Below, piece after piece: positions 36,901-51,500 of a stretch of DNA of 64,000 nucleotides. This DNA comes from Pelodera strongyloides. Lineage: Eukaryota > Nematoda > Chromadorea > Rhabditida > Rhabditidae. The notes under the pieces were generated by a model that made no database searches, was not told the origin of the DNA, and saw only the letters and a list, made by a program, of their open reading frames with translations. Position numbers and translations under genes: made by a program. Every line of letters begins with the position of its first letter. Positions within the stretch are counted from its first letter, which is position 1. The stretch spans positions 62,001 through 126,000 of the forward strand of contig JAANDG010000182.1 of NCBI GenBank assembly GCA_036852015.1, written 5' to 3'.

Positions 36901-38964
36901 CAGGAGACACCGGCTGCATTCACGGCTGAAAAGGGAGAGATGACAAGGGCAACTAAATAATATTTGCGGTATATACATCGCCTGTCCGAAAGCATGAATA
37001 GACCAGATCTCTAGACCAGTTTCATCAACATTTACGTGAGAAGAAAAACATCGATAATTGTCTGTTTATTTTCTCTCTGCTCGCAATTTTGTTGCGCGCG
37101 GAAGATCCGTGCCACCTGGATATGTTGGTGAAACCGGCCTCAGGTTCAAAACGACAAGAGTTCTTGTTAGCCTGTGAGAAAGCCTATCATGATCAATACA
37201 ATCAATCGAATTGCAATATAAACTTTTCGAATAAATCTAAGAAATCTCCTACCGGTGAGCAAGATGAGCGTGACTATGGCGATGGTCTTCACTGTCGTTC
37301 TGTTTTGTGTATAGAAGGCGTGTGCCAAAGATTCGCCAAATCCGACAGCGACCAAAGCAGTGGCGACAGCCTGAACGTGATTGAAATCTTTTAAAGCGGT
37401 ATGACAGCTGGTTTTGAAAAGTATGTAGACAGCTGCACTCCCATAATGCATGCAAATGTATACATATAACCAGACCACAAAAGTCGTGCAGTATCGCGCA
37501 CTATATGCGACTACGCATAGAGCCCATTTTATGTTTGAAAACCGGATGTTATTTCCATGAAGGATCTTATTCACATAAATTTGCTGGCGCCCCGCCTGCT
37601 AGTACAAATGACTAACCTGTCCAAAGGTGTATACAATTCCGATGGTCGCTCCAACACGTGCTCCCAACACGTGTGATATGAGAAAGTAGACACCGCCAGC
37701 ACGGATATGGCACCGATCACAAATACCTGCAGCATGACTACTTAAATATGTATAACAGGATAAATTGCCACTGTAAACGCGACTTGCGACATGGCAATGT
37801 AAGTGGATACTTGTCTTGCCGTACGTTGGAGGTTCTTGGTGCGGTACATACAGAAATAAAACTGGCCAGGCTGTTTTCATCGTCACATATATATCCAAAT
37901 CAATAATACTACTTCTTATGAACAAGTAGGATGTATAGCGTACTAGTTAGGTGTATGTTGATTTGGACATGTAGTACAGCTGCATTGGATTGGGGTCATC
38001 GTGAAAAGATGTATAGCCAGTATAGCACAATCAATCAAATCTTACCGATTGCCGAAAATACAGTGATAGCGGCTAGTGCCGCGCAGAAGAAGAGAAGGAG
38101 CACTGAATTGGCAACTCCAGCGGTACCCTGAAGGAATGACACATTACGGATGTTGGAAAATTACATTACCAAACAATGTCCAAATTTACAAACTGCAGCA
38201 AGTCATCCATATTGCACACAGCCAACCCACACGCATATGGACACATATGCCACCGCATGTGCAATTTTTAGCCGCTTTGCCAGAATTTTTAGTTAGCAGT
38301 GCGCCATAAACGCGCCATTTTCTCGCCAGATCTGTGCCGCATAGTCTCTATGTTTTCAAGTTGAGATCTGCCTTGAACTGACCACAATCCATCCCATTCG
38401 TAGGAACACGATTATTCCGAATATGTTGACCATGACAGTGGTGAACACTCCATCCCATGTACCGAAGAGGACGGGCTGATTGAGGAGCAGGTTTCTGAAG
38501 GCAAATATATTAGATATTATCTTTCCACCTTATATCCCACCTCTGTCCGTCTCTCTCTCTCTCTCTCTACCTCTGTCTCTCTCTGTCTCTCTCTCCCGCT
38601 GTCTGCCTCTCTGCTTCGCTCTCTCTCTACCTGTCTCTCTCTACATGTCTCTCTCTCTCCCTCTCCCTCTGACTCTCCCTCTCTCTGCCTCTCTCTCCCT
38701 CTCTATCTCTCCTGGTTTTCAAATCTGTTTTAGTTACACATTATTCTTGCACAGGATCAAGGTACTCACTACAGCTACGCTTGCATAGTTTATAATTCTA
38801 TAGCATAGGGGCATATGGCTTTCATATCGGCTATTTATGTGAACATCGTCTTACCTTTGCCACCACGGCACCGAGTTGTCATTCTGTGAACGTGAATATA
38901 AGGAGTCGGATGGTTCAATTGGTTCCCCACCAGGAAGGGGAGGAGGAGCTGGAGGCTCCGACAT
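33984..38964 (-). CDS. SLC12A8-like cation-chloride cotransporter family member
   Basis: About fifteen minus-strand exons from ATG 38964 ([20 protein letters not shown]) to the stop at 33984. Landmarks: TM1 region [20 protein letters not shown] then [48 protein letters not shown] then [59 protein letters not shown], the hallmark SLC12 block; [56 protein letters not shown]; and a late membrane hairpin [20 protein letters not shown]. The cytosolic tail is short, as in SLC12A8, unlike KCC or NKCC. SLC12A8 relatives are poorly understood (polyamine, amino-acid or NMN transport have been proposed). Introns carry a CT-rich repeat, MITEs, a telomere-like stretch and a tRNA-like relic. Confidence 0.9.
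35371..35394 (-). repeat. Short interstitial telomeric repeat, one mismatch
   Basis: TTAGGCTTAGGCTCAGGCTTA, about 3.5 TTAGGC units in an intron of the SLC12-like gene. Confidence 0.75.
35898..35983 (-). pseudogene. tRNA-like relic, Leu/Ser type
   Basis: The minus strand has ATGGCCGAGTGGTCTATGGC (D arm/A box of class II tRNAs), CTGGTTTGAGGTTTG, a long variable region and AAGTTCGATTCCTGCC (T arm/B box). T-stem and acceptor pairing are broken. It lies in an intron of the SLC12-like gene, on the same strand. Confidence 0.5.
37390..37556. repeat. TTTAAAGCG-family MITE
   Basis: TTTTAAAGCGGTATGACAGC then TGGTTTTGAAAAGTATG at the left; GTTTGAAAACCGGATGTTAT at the right. In an intron of the SLC12-like gene. 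Confidence 0.75.
38545..38712. repeat. CT-rich simple repeat
   Basis: (CTCTGTCT)-type low-complexity DNA in intron 1 of the SLC12-like gene. Confidence 0.85.
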
Positions 38965-38965
38965 A

Positions 38966-39012
38966 CCCTTTAAAGCGAAATAACATCCGGGTTGTAAAAC
39001 GTATCATGGACA
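38966..39012. repeat. MITE left end abutting the SLC12-like start codon
   Basis: CCTTTAAAGCGAAATAACATCCGG then TTGTAAAACGTATCATG, starting two bases upstream of the ATG. The 5' leader of this gene therefore derives from a MITE unless the start is elsewhere. Confidence 0.55.
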
Positions 39013-40158
39013 AATGCATTAACATATTTTGTACGCAAATGAAACGGCGTTGAATAAAAATCGGAATGAATTGTACGATCAAGTGAATTTCGTTACTGTT
39101 TCTGCTCTTTATCAAAAGACGTTGTTTTCAATTAAATGCACTTCATTCTAAAGAAAATAATCCTGTATATAGCAAAAAAGAAAATCATAAAAGTTAGATG
39201 TATTGTAAATAGTAAACGACTAAAAATAGGAAACTGATGGCCAATCAAGAAATTTAGAAAAGTCAACGGTCTCTAAATATAGAACTGCATTTGTGTTGGT
39301 GAACGAATGTTGAATGAAGAAGCCAGTCGCTAATTAGAATGTGGGCGACCACAAACACATCCAGGCAGGGGACCTCTGGGCTCGCCAGGGGGACTCATGG
39401 TCAGGGCCCTAGTAGGGGCCCTTTGGCACTGTCCCCCTACGATCAATGCCCAACAGCGGGCTTCCCATTTCACGGATATTGCATCGCTTTTCGGGGATAT
39501 CCAAATAGAATGGTAATAAAATATATTGCGATTCGTTCTCAATGTCGAGGACGTAATAAGAGTACGAGATGAAAGGGACAAATTATTATGAAGCAATATC
39601 TGCACGGTGTCTGCATAAGTTTGCTGTTTGCCGGGGAAATTTTGAGTCCGCTTAGTTTTGAAAAAACTTTCTTTGCTTTAGTTTCTCTACTAATCTTTGA
39701 AAAGAGTAACACGTATGGAATTTATAGGATATAAATAGTTAACAAAAGGAGATAACATTACAATACAAAAAGCAACACAGGGAGTGAATGCAAGCAACAC
39801 AGTCGCACGAGGGGTCAGTAGACCGTTGCACAGGTGTAAACGTCGTACATTTCTTCCCATATCTTTTATGTACTCAATCGTAAATATTTTTAGGTTAAGG
39901 AGAACACTTCGTTGGCAGTTATCCAATCATCCTGATCTGATGGTACACATCGAAAAAACCAGGTGTGCCTCGTTGCGCACCTCGCCCTCTTTTCGGCAGA
40001 CTCTCGCGAGTGCACTGAGCACCCATTCGCGTAACCTGGCGAAGATAGGGCGAAGTCGCCGCGCACCTTTTATGTATATTTTTTGCTTTTCGTACAAGTG
40101 TCGCGCCTACCTTTTTAATTTTAACGTCAATGGAGTTTGGTCAGTGTACTAAGACATA

Positions 40159-40258
40159 CGAATTGGTCGAAGTGAGCGCTTATCCGATGGAGAGATCGTC
40201 GGCTTGGATGAGCATCCTTACACGACTGTCGAAGCCGAGGAGGAGGTGATTGAATCAC
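40159..40258 (+). pseudogene. Diverged copy of the exon at 1-179
   Basis: About 100 bases align with the minus-strand exon at 1-179. In the frame after the indel the peptide LSDGEIVGLDEHPYTTVEAE continues EEVIESR up to a possible donor (GAG/GTAGTT). One base is missing near 40176 relative to the other copy, which breaks the frame. It could also be a working exon with a later acceptor. I found no partner exons. Confidence 0.5.
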
Positions 40259-40497
40259 GAGGTAGTTCTTTTTAATACATGATACTTCATTAAAAGAGAG
40301 TGCAAAAAAATCAAAGGCTTAGGAATAAAATTCGCGCAGTATCGTCAGATATTTACAAATACTGCATTGTGGCACGGCGTTCAACATACTCCGGCTGCTA
40401 TACCATACCATTCTAAGCTTTTAATTTGATTCTTTTCCATATGTTCCGCCTAACTGACCATGATCATTCTCCTGGTCCTCCTTCTTTATTGTTTCAT

Positions 40498-40555
40498 CTC
40501 TCTCTCTCTCTCTCCTTTCCCGCTTCATCTCTCTATCTTCGTATCTCCCTCCCTC

Positions 40556-40585
<30 letters not shown>
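40498..40585. repeat. CT simple repeats
   Basis: (CT)n runs about 500-600 bases upstream of the K2P channel start. Confidence 0.85.
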
Positions 40586-40589
<4 letters not shown>

Positions 40590-41091
40590 GTTCCGGATCT
40601 TACAACGTGATCTCTCTCTTGCTCCACTGTCCGCCAAGTCGACAATATTGTTGTGAAGTCCGTCACAATCAACGTCTTTTCATGTTTTATGCTCTAAGAA
40701 TCTGACAACAATCGTTTCCTTTCTTAGTTTCTAATGGTGTCCACGCAGAAGATAAATTATTAAGTAGTACTTGCAGTTTCGCACAAAATTTCAATCTAGT
40801 ATCAGTGATCAGATCTGGTTTCCTTGTTTTTGTTTCGTTTCAAGCGTTGCTGAATTTGTCTGCTCGTTGACAAGTTCTAGTTACTTAGTTACTTCTTACT
40901 TGGTTCTAATGTTGTAGTGCTCTAACTTATTCTTAGTTCTTGTGCTCCATAACCATAACTGTAGGTGATTTCTTTCTTGATCAAGATCTATGCTCACAAA
41001 GAAGTCTATATCATCTAATTTATTGTATCCATTCTATCCACGAACTTGGTCAAGTAATCATCTGGCATAAATCATTGATTATAAACATTAG

Positions 41092-44523
<3,432 letters not shown>

Positions 44524-45472
44524 TAATTCGGAGGATGGCGCAATGGTTAATGCAGCACACCGCTGTTGCGATGACCGGGGTTCGACTCCCGCTCGTACAA
44601 GGCACTTTTTATAAGCTCATCTTCACTGTAGAATGATATTTACTAAACTTAAGTGCATTTTGTAGTGACAATCAGTACGGGTTCGGGCTCTCTGACCAAA
44701 TTATGCGTAAAATCAATTATAAAATAACTTTCCCATTTTTATATTCATCACTTCATCATTCAATCAAGCAATAATTTATTTTGAATCGAATAAAATCTAT
44801 GTCTTTTCCACATATACTGCATTTCAAGACTTTAATAAATTTCCTTTTCTCTGTTTCGTGGATTGTTTTTCTTGACCGTTCATATAAAAAGTGGAACTCA
44901 CAATCAGCTACAAATAAACAATGTATTGTTGAGATACGATCCATTCTGGGAGAAGATATGAGAAGACGTAATTCCAAAAAAAAACACGGTAACAAAAATG
45001 GTTTATAGAAAAACAGACAGAAGTACGTGACCCTAACATGGAACGGATTGAGGTGCAGTTGTGTCTTTACTGTGGTTGTAGTCTTGGAGATGTTGGACAG
45101 ACAAATGTTGACAGGCAAAGCTAAAACATTTCCAGATTACCGTAGTTTTTGAATTTTTCAAATTCCCGCTTGCGTTGATTGTAGATTGTAGTGCATAATC
45201 ATTATCCTTGCAGCTCTGTGGAAGACATTCGTCCTTATTGTTAGGTGCGCGAGCTTCTTCAGGCTTGAGCTTGTGGATATTTAAAGGAAGATTGCCAAAG
45301 GTAATAATTGGCTCAATTTAACGGATCCTTTTTGTGTGCGGTGGTTTACTAGGGTATCCGCACCCTTGTGCGAACTAGGCGTCGAAGAGCAGTCAAATCG
45401 TCAGATGATAATTAGCGCAATTGTCTAATTAGTTAACTTAGCGAACCCGGAAGTCGCAATTGCTCACCATAA
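44524..45472. other. 3' spacer between K2P channel and neuropeptide gene
   Basis: Contains a tRNA-like relic at 44529-44605. Open frames at 44756-45118 on the minus strand lack recognisable sequence and are not called. No other gene seen. Confidence 0.4.
44529..44605 (+). pseudogene. tRNA-like relic
   Basis: GGATGGCGCAATGGTTAATG resembles an A box and GGGGTTCGACTCCCGC contains a good B box (GGTTCGACTCC). Only three of five T-stem pairs form and no acceptor stem is evident, so it is a pseudogene or tRNA-derived SINE piece. Confidence 0.4.
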
Positions 45473-46635
45473 TTAAGCATTGGTAGACCTCCTCCTTCTT
45501 CTTAAGAGACAACTCATCGGTGAAAATTCACACTCCCTCCATCCATATCCCATGGGTCCTGTAAGGTCATAGCACTTTAAAGCGGTATGACATCCTGTTT
45601 TTGAAACGTTTGCGGGATGCTGCCTTTCTCTGTAGTGAATGCTGATAACTGCACGATTTTTTGTCTGATTATATGCATACAGTATGAAACATTTGGAATT
45701 GCAGTTGTCCGTTCCAAAAACAAGTTGTGATATCACTTTAAAGGTACAAATACACATAATAAAGTCAATTAATGTGCATAGCACACAGAATGCTCCACTT
45801 CCTGTACAGTACTACTAAAAGATGCTTGCCCTGATCACAGAAAAACTATCAGTAGCCGGTCATCAAATGGTTTCCACCGAAAAAAATCCATTTGGAGACC
45901 ACGACGCTTTTCGAGAAAACCAGGGAACCGTCATCAAACGGTTTTCTCCGTTTTCTATGTACCTGCATCCCTCTTGTCCCAGGTAGCTGCCCAGTGCCCT
46001 GATGGCTCCACGACTACGAGATTTTGTTGATCAGCGGGCTGAAAGCATAAAGTAACATTTTACTTCTTATTAGATTTTCGAATAGAACGCTGATTCAGGA
46101 TCCGCGGAGAGAAAAACTGTGCGCCATTTTTCTGTAAAGAGTTTTGAGTTTCGGATTTTTTTTTTGAAATGTGTTCAACAACCGAGCTTATGATAATTTT
46201 TCGCACCATTTTTTATTCTAATTTACGTTCATTTGCATACGCTGCATAAGAATGCTGGTGTATGCGATGTGTTTCAAAAATCGACTAGTATTTTGCTTTA
46301 AATGAAATTGTTTTCGAAATAGAGTCGGTAGATGAATGGCACCCGTATCAGGCAGACAACAAAACACTACCCTAATTGGGCTAACCCTGAGCGTGTGTGT
46401 TTCCTAGGTTGGCCTATCTTGTTCTAATAGCTTGTTTCGCAAGCCCGCGCGCAGTTTCCGCGGATTAGCTTGCCTTTGATTAAAAAAACCAAAGGTAAAG
46501 ACATGGGGGCTTGACCAGTGTAATTTACATATTAAAAATACACAACCTCTTGTATTAGCTGTGCTATACCTGTCTCAAGTGTGCATCGACGAATAGTGTA
46601 CTAACAATGAGAAGTAGTACGGTAGAGAGGAGCAT
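45473..46635 (-). CDS. Allatostatin C-like neuropeptide precursor, 75 aa
   Basis: Three minus-strand exons, 46635-46570, 46038-45963 and 45558-45473, join in phase (0, 1). Exon 1 is a clear signal peptide, MLLSTVLLLIVSTLFVDAHL. Exon 2 encodes a spacer (PADQQNLVVVEPSGHWAATW) ending in a dibasic site, DKR. The next segment is DAGPMGYGWRECEFSPMSCL with one further Leu, then RRRRR and a short tail STNA. The peptide released between KR and RRRRR would have two Cys six residues apart in C-x-F-S-P-M-S-C. This fits the insect allatostatin C pattern C-x-F-N/S-P-I/M-S-C, including its place at the C-terminus of a short precursor. C-type peptides form one disulfide and act on somatostatin-like GPCRs. 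A MITE (45576-45745) lies in intron 2. The assignment rests on hand splicing, but all four splice sites are canonical. Confidence 0.8.
45576..45746. repeat. TTTAAAGCG-family MITE in intron 2 of the neuropeptide gene
   Basis: ACTTTAAAGCGGTATGACAT then CCTGTTTTTGAAACG at the left; CAAGTTGTGATATCACTTTAAA at the right. It starts 17 bases upstream of exon 3 (transcript sense). Confidence 0.75.
45847..45952. repeat. CATCAAATGGTTT-type dispersed repeat
   Basis: GGTCATCAAATGGTTTCCACC and a second similar word (CGTCATCAAACGGTTTTCTCC) flank a short middle. Related sequence is at 49184-49214, 51176-51290 and 63930-64000. Confidence 0.6.
46150..46304. repeat. TTTAAAGCG-family MITE in intron 1 of the neuropeptide gene
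   Basis: Same family and orientation as 6400-6586: TTGCATACGCTGCATAAGAA then TGCTGGTGTATGCGATGTG, ending TTTTGCTTTAAA. Confidence 0.75.
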
Positions 46636-47247
46636 TGTGTAGGCTTGTGGGGAGCACGAGGAGTAGTAGAAGTGAAGTGCGAATCTTTCTTTTATTCTTA
46701 GATGAAGAGGAGTAGGCTGCTAATCATCATAGATAGAAGAAGCAAACGAAGCCAATTATTAACTCCGACAGCAAAAAGGATGGCACATTGCATCATTTCA
46801 TATTATGTAGTACCTTCCATAATGAGGTGAATCTACATGTTACAATTTTGGCAAATAGTGTGGGTTGTTGCAAACGTTGCAACCGTTAAAGCAAATAATT
46901 CGTCACCATTCGAGAAACTGTTATTTGATACTTTCAGCGTATTTTATTTAGTTTGTTTTACGACGCGGCGAAGATCTGGCTCGAAAGTTTTGTGCGGCGA
47001 CTGGACGAAAATGAGAAAATCGATACAAACCCAGATAAAAGGTGCGCGGCGGCCTCACATTTTCTAAGCGAATGTCTGGACGGCTGGGCGATGCAGTGCG
47101 CGACTTTAGGAGCAATATCAGAGTTTCGAATTGCATCCTTGCTACTCCTTACAATAAGTGTAGTGGAATGTAGTTTCACGGAAATATTCCTGAACCCCTC
47201 CTTAGCACATGTACTGGTGCAACTACGCGGTCGTACATCTAAAGCAT

Positions 47248-47345
47248 AATGGGCGAAAACATGGCACACTTACGGCGCAATTTTTGGAGTTAGTGCGGTG
47301 TATGCGCCACAAGTGCGCCGCATGGAATTATACTAACAATGATGG
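47248..47345. repeat. About 95-bp direct repeat, copy 1
   Basis: GGCGAAAACATGGCACACTT then ACGGCGCAATTTTTGGAG and ATGCGCCACAAGTGCGCCGC. It pairs with copy 2 at 47812-47905 in the same direction; the two bracket about 470 bases of A-rich DNA. Confidence 0.8.
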
Positions 47346-47811
47346 CCCAGCACACTAATACATGTCAATTTCGGGTAACCTTTCTCAGATAGCACGAAAA
47401 TAAGGGTGCTACTATTTATTGCAATAAAAAATCTCAAAAAAACTCAACATAAAAACAAAAAGAAGGTAAAAAATAAAAAAAATAGAGTGGTTATAATAAA
47501 AGAATAAAAGAGCAATAAAGTAAACTCAATTGCACATAAAGAAAAGGAAAATTAGTAGATAAGGAAATGCAGCTAAATTCACATTTTGAGATTTAAATGC
47601 ATCAAAGATATGGCAAGTTTTATGATGAGAGTTGGAGAGTTCGACTAGATTTGTTGAAAAGTTCTAAAGCTTTAGGATTTGACCCACGGAAAACAAATGA
47701 CAAAGCAATACATAGAGGAAGAAATTTAAAATCGAAATCAAAACGATGGAAACATAAATTGTTTGAAATTTGAGAAATGTATTTGTGACTAAATATCTAA
47801 AGAATAAGGGG

Positions 47812-47905
47812 CAAACATGGCACACTTATGGCGTAATTTTTGGAGCGAGTGCGGTGCATACGCCACAAGTGCGCCGTATGGAATTATACAAACAATGATG
47901 GTCCA
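47812..47905. repeat. About 95-bp direct repeat, copy 2
   Basis: GGGCAAACATGGCACACTTA then TGGCGTAATTTTTGGAG and TACGCCACAAGTGCGCCGTA. Direct copy of 47248-47345 with scattered differences. Confidence 0.8.
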
Positions 47906-48050
47906 GTAGACTAATATATTTCTAACTTCACAATATTACATAAAAATCACCACTCAATCAAGAACTCACTGAGCTTATTCTTAAGCAGAAGGGTAATGCT
48001 GAACATCGTAAAGAAACTGCGGAAACAATCACCTTAACACAGCAATTATT

Positions 48051-48216
48051 AAAGCGGTATGGCACGTGGTTTTATAAAATATAGCCAACCGTGGTATTCA
48101 TATACCACATGCAATATTGCGTTCCACTCTTTGCTAGGAATGCACACCACGGAACAATACTTCATGGCAACTCACTTCTTCAGCAACTTCACAGTCCACG
48201 TATCATTCCGCTTTAA
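48051..48216. repeat. TTTAAAGCG-family MITE
   Basis: ATTAAAGCGGTATGGCACGTGG at the left and CCACGTATCATTCCGCTTTAA at the right. The open frame starting at 48059 begins inside it and is not called as a gene. Confidence 0.75.
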
Positions 48217-48554
48217 TTTAAAAAGAAGTGAAGTAAACATTCAGCAATGGATACCGGAATGCAAGAAGTTAGGTCTCGTTTGCCTAGACATTTTAAATGT
48301 ATCTATTTTTCACTTTGAATTCATGCTCTTTTTTCTAAATCGTAGACATTATAATGATGCTATCTGTGTCAGATCTGTATTGAGAAAAGTTCCAATAAAA
48401 CATGATCTGACAAAAGATGGGCAACACACGACACAAAGGAAAGTTCGTCACTAGTTTGACCCCATTCCAATTTGACACCATCACGTCACGATTGTGAAGT
48501 TGTAACGCAACCAATGTGACTCCGTTACTTCACTGACACCCTTTGTGACACCGT

Positions 48555-51500
48555 CTACCACACTCGGCACTTCTCCTTGGGGTTCATGCTGCTGTCGACA
48601 GGACAATTGAAGGCTCTTGCAAAGTCGTAACTGTTGGAGAGCGGGCCCTTCACACTGAAACGGAGGATATCCTTTTATTATTTTATAAAAATGACATTTG
48701 ATTATTTGTTTCATGTTCATAAAAATGACCTCAATAATAATTTACTTATTACGTATACATGAAATTCCTGAGGAAAAATATATGCAATGTACAGTTTTGT
48801 CGAGTAAAGTAAAACACGCTTAATAGGCTTATCTCTTCCTCATAGACATACGGAAAAATCTCATTGTATATAAATGGAGAAAGATTGTAAGGTTCGATCC
48901 TCTCGCTCAATAATCTAAAATCTAACGGTTTGCATAAATGTGAAATAAATATTCCTACCGAATAGGCCCAGGTGAATGTTCAGACGTCCTTAATTTCCTC
49001 ACTGCTTCTTTGTCATTCATTGTTCCACACCAAATCTAGAAATATAACTTTAAAGCGAAATAGCGGCTGGTTTTTGATACGCGTCTCAAGTATCTGCATT
49101 CCTTATTTATGCAAAGTGGGGTCGAAATGGGGTCGATTTTTTTATGATTTTGAATATAATGCATGACAATGTACTTTTCCAATTGGTCGCCACATGGTCA
49201 CCAAAAGGTCACTCTAATGCTCACGAAGATACCTGTGCATAGTTGAGGAAGAATAATTGGTCGTGCGTCAAGTTGACACCAGGCAACCGTGGAGGTTTTC
49301 GATGAGACTTTTCATACTTCTTCCAGGCTCTGAAATTATGAAAGTATAAAATTGAGCAGAGAGATCCCACTTACGCTTAGCGTAGATCGTAACGCACAAA
49401 CATACAAATAAACAATTTAGTCAAAGCTGATCAGAAGGGTTAGCTAACGGATAGGAGGCTGAACCCACTTGTATGCCTGTTTTAGTCCTCCATTGTCTGC
49501 TATGTTCTCTCCCTTAGTCGATCGGCCGTTTATTCGCATATTGATTTGCTCGAGCACGTAACTACTGTACTGTTCCTGGAATAATTATCGATTAATTGTC
49601 GGGTTTAATTACCCAAGTTGGAGGTAAATGTTGGAACAAAAATTTCCAAAACGTATTTGTATGATTTGTCCTCTCGGGCGCACTTAGCTTACCTCAATAC
49701 ATTCCGCCTTCTTCTCAAAGTTGGCAATTGTTTTGTTGTCCCACCACTGTCGGATATTGCCCAGATTGTCGTATAGGCGCCCTGAATAATTAGCGAAATT
49801 ACACACTGCCATGGCGTGTGCCAGAGATGCGCCAGACGGGCGCGAACTAGGGGAGCACGGGGAACGTTATGTGAATCGCTCCAAACAATTTTTTTAGTGC
49901 GTGACAGTTTTTTTAGTGCGCCACATGCTAACTTATAACCATCGTTGCATTCTAATACTCTAGAAGTAATACCCGAATTAATATAATTAAGGGTTCTGAT
50001 GAAAGGTTGCTACGAAAGAGTACCCCAGAACAGGTCGTTCAAAATATTTTAATGGTACCACGATACTGATTTTATAGATTGTTTATCCAACCTCTATCAT
50101 CAAATCCGTGTGTGATCTCGTGTCCAATAACTACTCCAATTCCTCCAAAGTTCATCGATGAGGGGAAGTCTTTGCTATAGAACACTGGTTGGAGGATGCC
50201 GGCGGGAAAGACTAAATATACGGTATAAACATGCGAATACGGAAATACGGTACAGAGTACGGATGATCCTGCTTTTGTAAACCTGCGGAGCATAGGTTAA
50301 TTTGTAATGTTATAACCAGTTCAAGCAGAATAAAAAAGTGCATGTCAAAAACAACGAAATCTGACCCTCTACTTGAACGTCTATTGGCCTACTTTACAGT
50401 TTCACGTTTCACTACTTTCCACCGTATACCGTATACTACTGTATAATAAGCGTTCAAGTTATAGACATGCAGCTAATATGTTTGTGAAAAAAACTTACTG
50501 ATTTCATTCGTGTTAGGGGAGTAGAAGGCATTCACCAAAGCGGCACCGGCAACCCATCTGTAATTGACCTTATGTATGACCATAAAACCGGATGTTACAT
50601 CGCTTTAAATTTATTGAGTTTGCTTATTATGTTGAACAAATAACCGATGAGGAGAACATATGGATGGAAGTAGAGTAAGCCGCTGAACAATCAAACGATA
50701 AACCGTTTGGCGCGTGCCTTTTATATGTATGTATCGTGTTCTTGCCGCAAAAAAACATTCGAACCTTTCCCTATCAACCGGCTGAACTATGCGTTCCAGA
50801 ACATCCCTTTGGTATTGCTCGTAGAATTGGAATTTGGTCTTGTAATAGTCGCCGGCATGGACCTAAATTATCTTACTGGACGTATGTTTAGATCATCATA
50901 ATAACTCTCTCTCTCCTCTCTGTATCTATTTCTCATTTATCTCTCTCTCTCTATCTCTCTCTCTCTGGTACTGTAATAGATCAACAATTGTAATCGCTCA
51001 CTCTAAATCCTCTGTACTCCTTGTTCACTTGTTGAGAATCATTCAAATAGTCGGGGTATCCGATCTTCTGTTTCATTGTTTCAACCTGAAATAGGGGAGT
51101 TAGTGAAAACTATGAAAATCGAAGTTCTAAATGAGACATAAGTGTCGTAGGGTGATCTGCCAGTATATACAAAAGAAAATGAAATAATTGCCGAAGCCAC
51201 CAAAAAACCCGTCGATGACAGGTCACCAAATTGTTTGACTAGTTAGTGACCTTTTGATGACCACGTGGCGACCAGTTCAACACGGTTTTCGGACTAGCCA
51301 TAGCGCCGGCTACCGTGTGCACGCCTGCTTCTCCCCTATTCTCGTTTCCACGGAATCGGTTTAGATGACGGAGTGTGGTTTAATCGTTTTCTCTTTAGTT
51401 GCATAGGCTGCTTTAAATAAACTAACCTTTTGCTTGGCAAAAGCCTTCGTTTCCTCAGTAAGCCAATCCTCAGTAACTAGTAAATCGACGAATGCCTCCG

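Larger units (their letters stand above)
46636..48554. other. Spacer with GC-rich elements and a MITE
   Basis: Contains a GC-rich element (46960-47240), two about 95-bp direct repeats (47248-47345 and 47812-47905) and a MITE (48051-48215). No further exons are supported. The neuropeptide promoter should lie just right of 46635. Confidence 0.5.

Noticed and set aside
44529..44605. Functional tRNA gene
   Set aside because: B box is good but the T stem has two mismatches and no acceptor stem forms; the same holds for 35898-35983 and 60568-60645.
44756..45118. 120-codon minus-strand frame
   Set aside because: No signal peptide, family motif or splice support; AT-rich spacer composition.
45150..45300. 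Minus-strand open stretch reading LPLNIHKLKPEEARAP...
   Set aside because: Considered as a further exon of the neuropeptide gene, but that gene already stops at 45473 and no good acceptor precedes this stretch.
48059..48454. 131-codon plus-strand frame
   Set aside because: Its first third is a MITE, there is no recognisable sequence and no splice or promoter support.
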